Below, piece by piece: positions 8,186-11,416 of a DNA stretch of 11,416 bases (within the stretch, counting starts at the first letter, position 1; each line of letters starts with the position of its first letter). Below the pieces are notes generated by a model. That model ran no database searches and was not told the origin of the DNA. It saw only the letters and a program-made list of their open reading frames with translations. The stretch is from Sporisorium sorghi (taxonomy: Eukaryota > Basidiomycota > Ustilaginomycetes > Ustilaginales > Ustilaginaceae): contig JALCCG010000452.1 of NCBI GenBank assembly GCA_023212695.1, positions 1-11,416 of the forward strand, written 5' to 3'. The translations under genes and the position numbers were made by a program.

Positions 8186-8207
8186 ATGCCCGACCAAACG
8201 CGGGCAT
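8186..8207. promoter_or_regulatory. Perfect dyad ATGCCCG-N8-CGGGCAT
   Basis: Seven bases on each side of an 8-bp spacer form a perfect inverted repeat in the spacer between the divergent eL43 and 7TM genes. Everted CCG/CGG half-sites of this kind are typical of fungal Zn2Cys6 regulators. Which factor, and which of the two genes it would control, cannot be told. Confidence 0.35.
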
Positions 8208-8577
8208 TTCCAGCGATTCGTCGAGTGCAGTCAATGCACCGTTTATTTAGTGACCATAGAGGACGTCGGCGATGCAAACATGTGCAAGTTGGGTCGGTCG
8301 AGCGGTGCCTGCGCTATGGTGAGGTAGGCATTGCCATTCGCCATTCAGATCCTTGTCGGTTGAGAGGTGAGGATGACCTCGCTCGCGGCTATGATTCGAG
8401 CCGGTTGGGCCTTGAGAAGCGATTCTCCACACTCGAAAATGAACAACACAGAGGAACACAGAAAAACAAGACGCGTCAAACAGTGCAGCTGCCGTGTGAT
8501 GCGATGTGCTGTGCTTGCTGTGCTTGCTGTGCTGTGCCTGCGACGACAACTGTGTCGATCTGTTTGGCTGAAATTTA

Positions 8578-8580
<3 letters not shown>

Positions 8581-8628
<48 letters not shown>

Positions 8629-8642
8629 CCCCCCCCCCCCCC
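8581..8642. repeat. T48C14 homopolymer tract
   Basis: Forty-eight T are followed directly by fourteen C. The tract separates the eL43 upstream region from the ATG-free 7TM leader. Long dA:dT tracts disfavour nucleosomes, so it may act as a boundary in the divergent promoter. The exact lengths are unreliable, because homopolymers are prone to sequencing and replication slippage. Confidence 0.9.
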
Positions 8643-9609
8643 GGTGGTGCAGGTATTGTTCTCTGCGCTGCTGCTGTGCGATCCTTTGTCGCGGCGGAGG
8701 AAGCAGCGGCGGCAGGCGGTAGGCGGCTCTGAAACTTTTTGAGGTTCTACGCCCCGTTTCTCTCGATCCCGCACCGAAGCTCTCCCGCGCTCTTTGCAGC
8801 TTTTGTAGCTTTTGCAGGTTGTGCAGCCTAGGCCTTCGTTTCTCTTTGCTACTACACCAATCGTCATCAGCTTGTCCCTCCTCGCCTGCCTGCCGACTCT
8901 GGCCTCGCCTTGCCCTCGCCTCTCTTCTCCTCGCCTCGCCTCGCTTCTACTACCTTTAGCCCCTCTGTCGGCATCGACACATCCTCCTGGAATTTCAGCC
9001 TTCCATTTGCCGCCGCCGCCGAGGAGGTGGAGACGGTCAACTGCACTCTGCGCTAGGCAAGCTATTGTAGTTGCCCCTTCGCTCTGCTCTACTCTGCTCT
9101 CCTCACCTTCCGCTCGCTGCACCTACAGATCTTTCTCTCACACTTGTCTCTGTCACCTTTGCGCCATCCACCTCGCTCGCTTGCTTCGTCTTTGGCTCCA
9201 TCGCTGCTAGTCGCTTCGTTTGCAGCTACCACACTCATACTCACATCGCCTCGACACGAGCACGCTTGCAACAAGCCTCGCCAGATCACCAACTGGCTCG
9301 CTCGCCTGATCTATCCTTTGTCTACAGCCATCTAGATTCATCAGCCCTCATTACCGAGCTACAACAGCCAGCACATCCAGCTTTCGGAACACCTCTGCCT
9401 CTGCACCTCTAACGCTGGAGCAATCCGCTCATCCATCACGGTCATCTGACATGCGTTCCGACCTGAACTTGATGGCCCACCATCTCTCGTAGTCAAACCT
9501 TCTATCACCATCACCACCATCACCATCCAATCAGCCCCTTCTTGATCTTCCCGACAGCGCTGTCATTCCAGCGCTCTGCGAGCGTCGCATCCGCGCTATA
9601 AACACCATC
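8643..9609 (+). promoter_or_regulatory. Probable long 5' leader and promoter of the 7TM gene
   Basis: Strongly pyrimidine-rich plus-strand sequence with CCTCG, CTCTG and ATCACC runs (for example CCTCG repeats near 8930 and ATCACC near 9505). It has no ATG between 8643 and 9450; the only ATGs before the main start are two in-frame ones in the uORF at 9451. This depletion suggests that much of it is transcribed and scanned. The transcription start and possible leader introns are not resolved. Confidence 0.45.
9451..9492 (+). promoter_or_regulatory. Upstream ORF (13 codons) in the 7TM leader
   Basis: ATG at 9451 opens a short frame, MRSDLNLMAHHLS, closed by TAG at 9490-9492. It ends 117 nt before the 7TM start. 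The ATG has A at -3 (GACATGC), a fair context, so ribosomes could initiate here and control the main frame by reinitiation. It is the only uORF in the leader. Regulatory action is inferred. Confidence 0.45.
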
Positions 9610-11253
9610 ATGTCCAACGCAACTTTCGAGCAGGAATTGGCATGGCGTCACCGTGTCTTGCTCGTCCTAAAAGATGCTGCTACCGGTCAGACCCAATCAG
9701 CCCAGTATGTGCCCGTCGAGCTAGTGCGCAACGGTGTCACCTACATCATTCTCTACTCCCTGTTCGCCACGCTCCTCTTTGTGCTTCTCTGCGCCGTCCT
9801 CTTCAAGAACGGTCTCAGCGCAAGAAAGCGTCGCTTGCCCTTCATCTGGGTTCTTGGTCTCGCCATGCTCGGAGGTCTGCTCGGCTCGACGCTCAACACC
9901 GTCTTCTGGGCCTGCCAACTCTTTGGCAACGTCTCCGAGGACTCCATGTTCCGCCTCTGGTTGTCTTCGACAGCTGTGCTCTACATCGTACCCCTCATCA
10001 CCCACTTTGCCATCCAGCTTCGCCTGCTCTCCTTCTACCCACCCACCTTGGCTAGCAGGAGGAAGCGCATCGCTATCAGCATCTTGCCTTCCCTCATGAA
10101 GGTCGCCCGACTCACCACCATCAGCATCACACTCAGCAGGGCCACACAGGCGTACAACACCTATGGCTTTGGCTACACCGTCTCGAGGTCCGCCAACGAC
10201 ACGAGCAACCTCTTCACCCTCATCTTCCAGCTCGTCGACACGGTCTACGCCTCCTTCTTCCTCCTCTGGCGCTACTGGCGCCTGGGGCGTCGCGACAGTG
10301 AACTCGTTCAGCACAAGTCGCACCCTATCTTGCGATGGTCCAAGCAGGTCATGTTTGCCATTGCGTTCGGCTACGTGCTGCCTACCGTCTACGCTTTGGC
10401 GCTCGTCTTGTCCAAGGCACTCAACCTCAAAGCCGTCGACATGGGCTTCATGCTCGTCGCCAACGTCTATGTACAGGCCTTTGGTGCTGTCCTTGCTTCC
10501 TTGTCGAGCGCGTACAAGTGGAGAGAGGACCGCTTCACCAACGATCTCGGTCCGGACAATGCGGTGCTTCCTGGCATGCGCAACGCCAGCGATCCATTCG
10601 CCAACGCCACCACGCCCATGCGCGATGCCCACCATGCGCCCGCTCTCGAATCCGTCGTGTCAGAGTCGAGTGCACCTTCCAGACATAACTTTATCACATC
10701 GCGCCTCCCGTCCTCGGATTCAAGGCGGCAGGCTGCCAACACTCAGGCTTCGGAGGCGAGTCCACCGGGTCTCACCCCCATCCTCACCGACGTCGGTGCT
10801 AACAACACTGGCATGCAGTCTGGAAACGTGTCGCCCAAGTCGCTGGCGATTCGCCCGAGTGGTAGCGCCGACGACCACAGTCCCAACGCAAAGCGAGGCT
10901 CGAAGCAGTTCATGACCGAAACTCCGGGCACAGCTGACGGCATCTCGATCGACTTTCCCGTCGCGTATGCGCTGCAGCAGTACGACACGCGGCGCTCGTC
11001 GGATGCGACTCTGATCGCCCCCTCGGGCGGCCTGGAAAAGTCGGACGCGCCCGCTCACAAGGGCAGCATTTCGTTGCCGGATGGCAAGCACGCAACTAAT
11101 CCGCAGAGTCGACCAGGGAGTCGGCCGAGCAGCGGAGGCAACGGGCGCATGCAACGTCACGGCTCGAGTCGGTCCGTCCCCAGAGACGGCAGTCTGGTCG
11201 AAGAGGAAGAGATCACCCTTTCGCCGCCACCACCACCACCGCGCGATTCTTAG
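9610..11253 (+). CDS. Seven-transmembrane receptor-like protein with long cytoplasmic tail
   Basis: Intact, intronless 547-codon gene; the ATG has A at -3. I do not recognise the family. Seven hydrophobic segments lie at about 43-66, 78-100, 116-140, 153-178, 200-222, 246-268 and 277-300. The loops predicted inside are basic (KNGLSARKRR at 66-75, SRRKR at 149-153, RYWRLGRR at 221-228). The three sequons in the first 300 residues (Asn3, Asn107, Asn196) all fall outside, giving N-out/C-in topology as in G-protein-coupled receptors. Residues 301-547 form a hydrophilic, Ser/Pro/Asn-rich, probably disordered tail ending in an acidic patch and a run of six Pro, suited to phosphorylation and adaptor binding. 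It probably acts in the plasma membrane as a sensor, but no ligand or partner can be named. It could instead be a non-receptor 7TM protein. The topology is well supported; the function is not. Confidence 0.75.
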   Translation: MSNATFEQELAWRHRVLLVLKDAATGQTQSAQYVPVELVRNGVTYIILYSLFATLLFVLLCAVLFKNGLSARKRRLPFIWVLGLAMLGGLLGSTLNTVFWACQLFGNVSEDSMFRLWLSSTAVLYIVPLITHFAIQLRLLSFYPPTLASRRKRIAISILPSLMKVARLTTISITLSRATQAYNTYGFGYTVSRSANDTSNLFTLIFQLVDTVYASFFLLWRYWRLGRRDSELVQHKSHPILRWSKQVMFAIAFGYVLPTVYALALVLSKALNLKAVDMGFMLVANVYVQAFGAVLASLSSAYKWREDRFTNDLGPDNAVLPGMRNASDPFANATTPMRDAHHAPALESVVSESSAPSRHNFITSRLPSSDSRRQAANTQASEASPPGLTPILTDVGANNTGMQSGNVSPKSLAIRPSGSADDHSPNAKRGSKQFMTETPGTADGISIDFPVAYALQQYDTRRSSDATLIAPSGGLEKSDAPAHKGSISLPDGKHATNPQSRPGSRPSSGGNGRMQRHGSSRSVPRDGSLVEEEEITLSPPPPPPRDS

Positions 11254-11317
11254 AAGCGTGAGGAATACACATGTATTTTTACTCTGTCTCGGCTGCTGGA
11301 GGGAAACTTTCTCCCCT

Positions 11318-11346
11318 CCCCCCCCCCCCCCCCCCCCCCCCCCCCC
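11318..11346. repeat. C29 homopolymer in the 3' flank of the 7TM gene
   Basis: A run of 29 C begins 65 bp after the 7TM stop and is followed by several T runs up to the window end. It may lie in the 3' untranslated region. The minus strand is a G run able in principle to form quadruplex. Exact length is uncertain for technical reasons. Confidence 0.9.
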
Positions 11347-11416
11347 TTTGCTTTTAATCGGGCCCCCTCATTTTTTTTTTTGTCCTTTTGATTTTTTTGT
11401 TCTTTTAACCACTTTA

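Larger units (their letters stand above)
7635..8580. promoter_or_regulatory. Promoter and leader region of eL43, in the divergent spacer
   Basis: No gene is supported here: the open frames begin at TTG or GTG or overlap on both strands. It should contain the eL43 promoter and leader. A GTGAGTTG donor-like site near 7820 and an acceptor-like ATAG at about 7640 on the minus strand leave room for a leader intron, but this is weak. Specific elements are listed separately: repeated CAATTTTCGA-type motifs and a CCCG-N8-CGGG dyad. A TGCTGTGCT-rich patch lies at about 8503-8537. Confidence 0.45.

Noticed and set aside
7999..8250. 83-codon open frame on the plus strand
   Set aside because: It begins at TTG, not ATG, and overlaps the likely eL43 promoter elements; nothing supports translation in a eukaryote.
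9597..9602. TATAAA just before the 7TM start codon
   Set aside because: It ends 7 bp before the ATG, too close to direct a transcript containing that start; more likely leader sequence.
9721..10635. 304-codon open frame antisense to the 7TM gene
   Set aside because: Same cause: antisense shadow of a strongly biased coding region; its acidic, low-complexity translation has no motifs.
1..11416. CRISPR array, insertion sequence or rRNA
   Set aside because: No spaced direct repeats, transposase or rRNA-like sequence seen; the repeats present are simple microsatellites and homopolymers.

Overview
The window looks like nuclear DNA of a basidiomycete, most likely a smut fungus (Ustilaginaceae: Ustilago, Sporisorium or a relative). 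The evidence is a Galpha protein that closely resembles what I recall of Ustilago maydis Gpa2, GC-rich and mostly intronless genes, fungal introns with GTAAGT donors and CTAAC branch sites, and intergenic DNA full of microsatellites and homopolymers. The species call comes from memory of the family and was not checked by a search.

Layout. 1-1931: no recognisable gene; an RNA-like inverted repeat at 26-88, then (TGCAC)6, (TG)10, (GA)19 and an array of five ATAAAAAT units. 1932-2404: leader without any ATG. 2405-3475 (+): intact 356-residue heterotrimeric G-protein alpha subunit, gpa2-like. 3723-5431 (-): secreted amidase-signature enzyme, convergent with gpa2, broken by a frameshifting deletion that removes its catalytic serine. 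6299-7634 (-): ribosomal protein eL43 (L37a) in three exons, the first being only the ATG. 7635-8580: upstream region of eL43 with a repeated CAATTTTCGA-type motif and a CCCG-N8-CGGG dyad. 8581-8642: a T48C14 tract. 8643-9609: pyrimidine-rich leader whose only ATGs lie in one 13-codon uORF. 9610-11253 (+): 547-residue protein with seven predicted membrane segments and a long cytoplasmic tail, of GPCR-like topology. 11254-11416: its 3' flank with a C29 tract.

The genes do not form an operon-like unit. The only functional link I can suggest is that a Galpha subunit and a seven-transmembrane receptor-like protein lie about 6 kb apart; that they are partners is conjecture. I found no clearly new system. 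The best leads are the amidase deletion, the two ATG-depleted leaders, the uncharacterised 7TM protein and the hairpin at the left edge.
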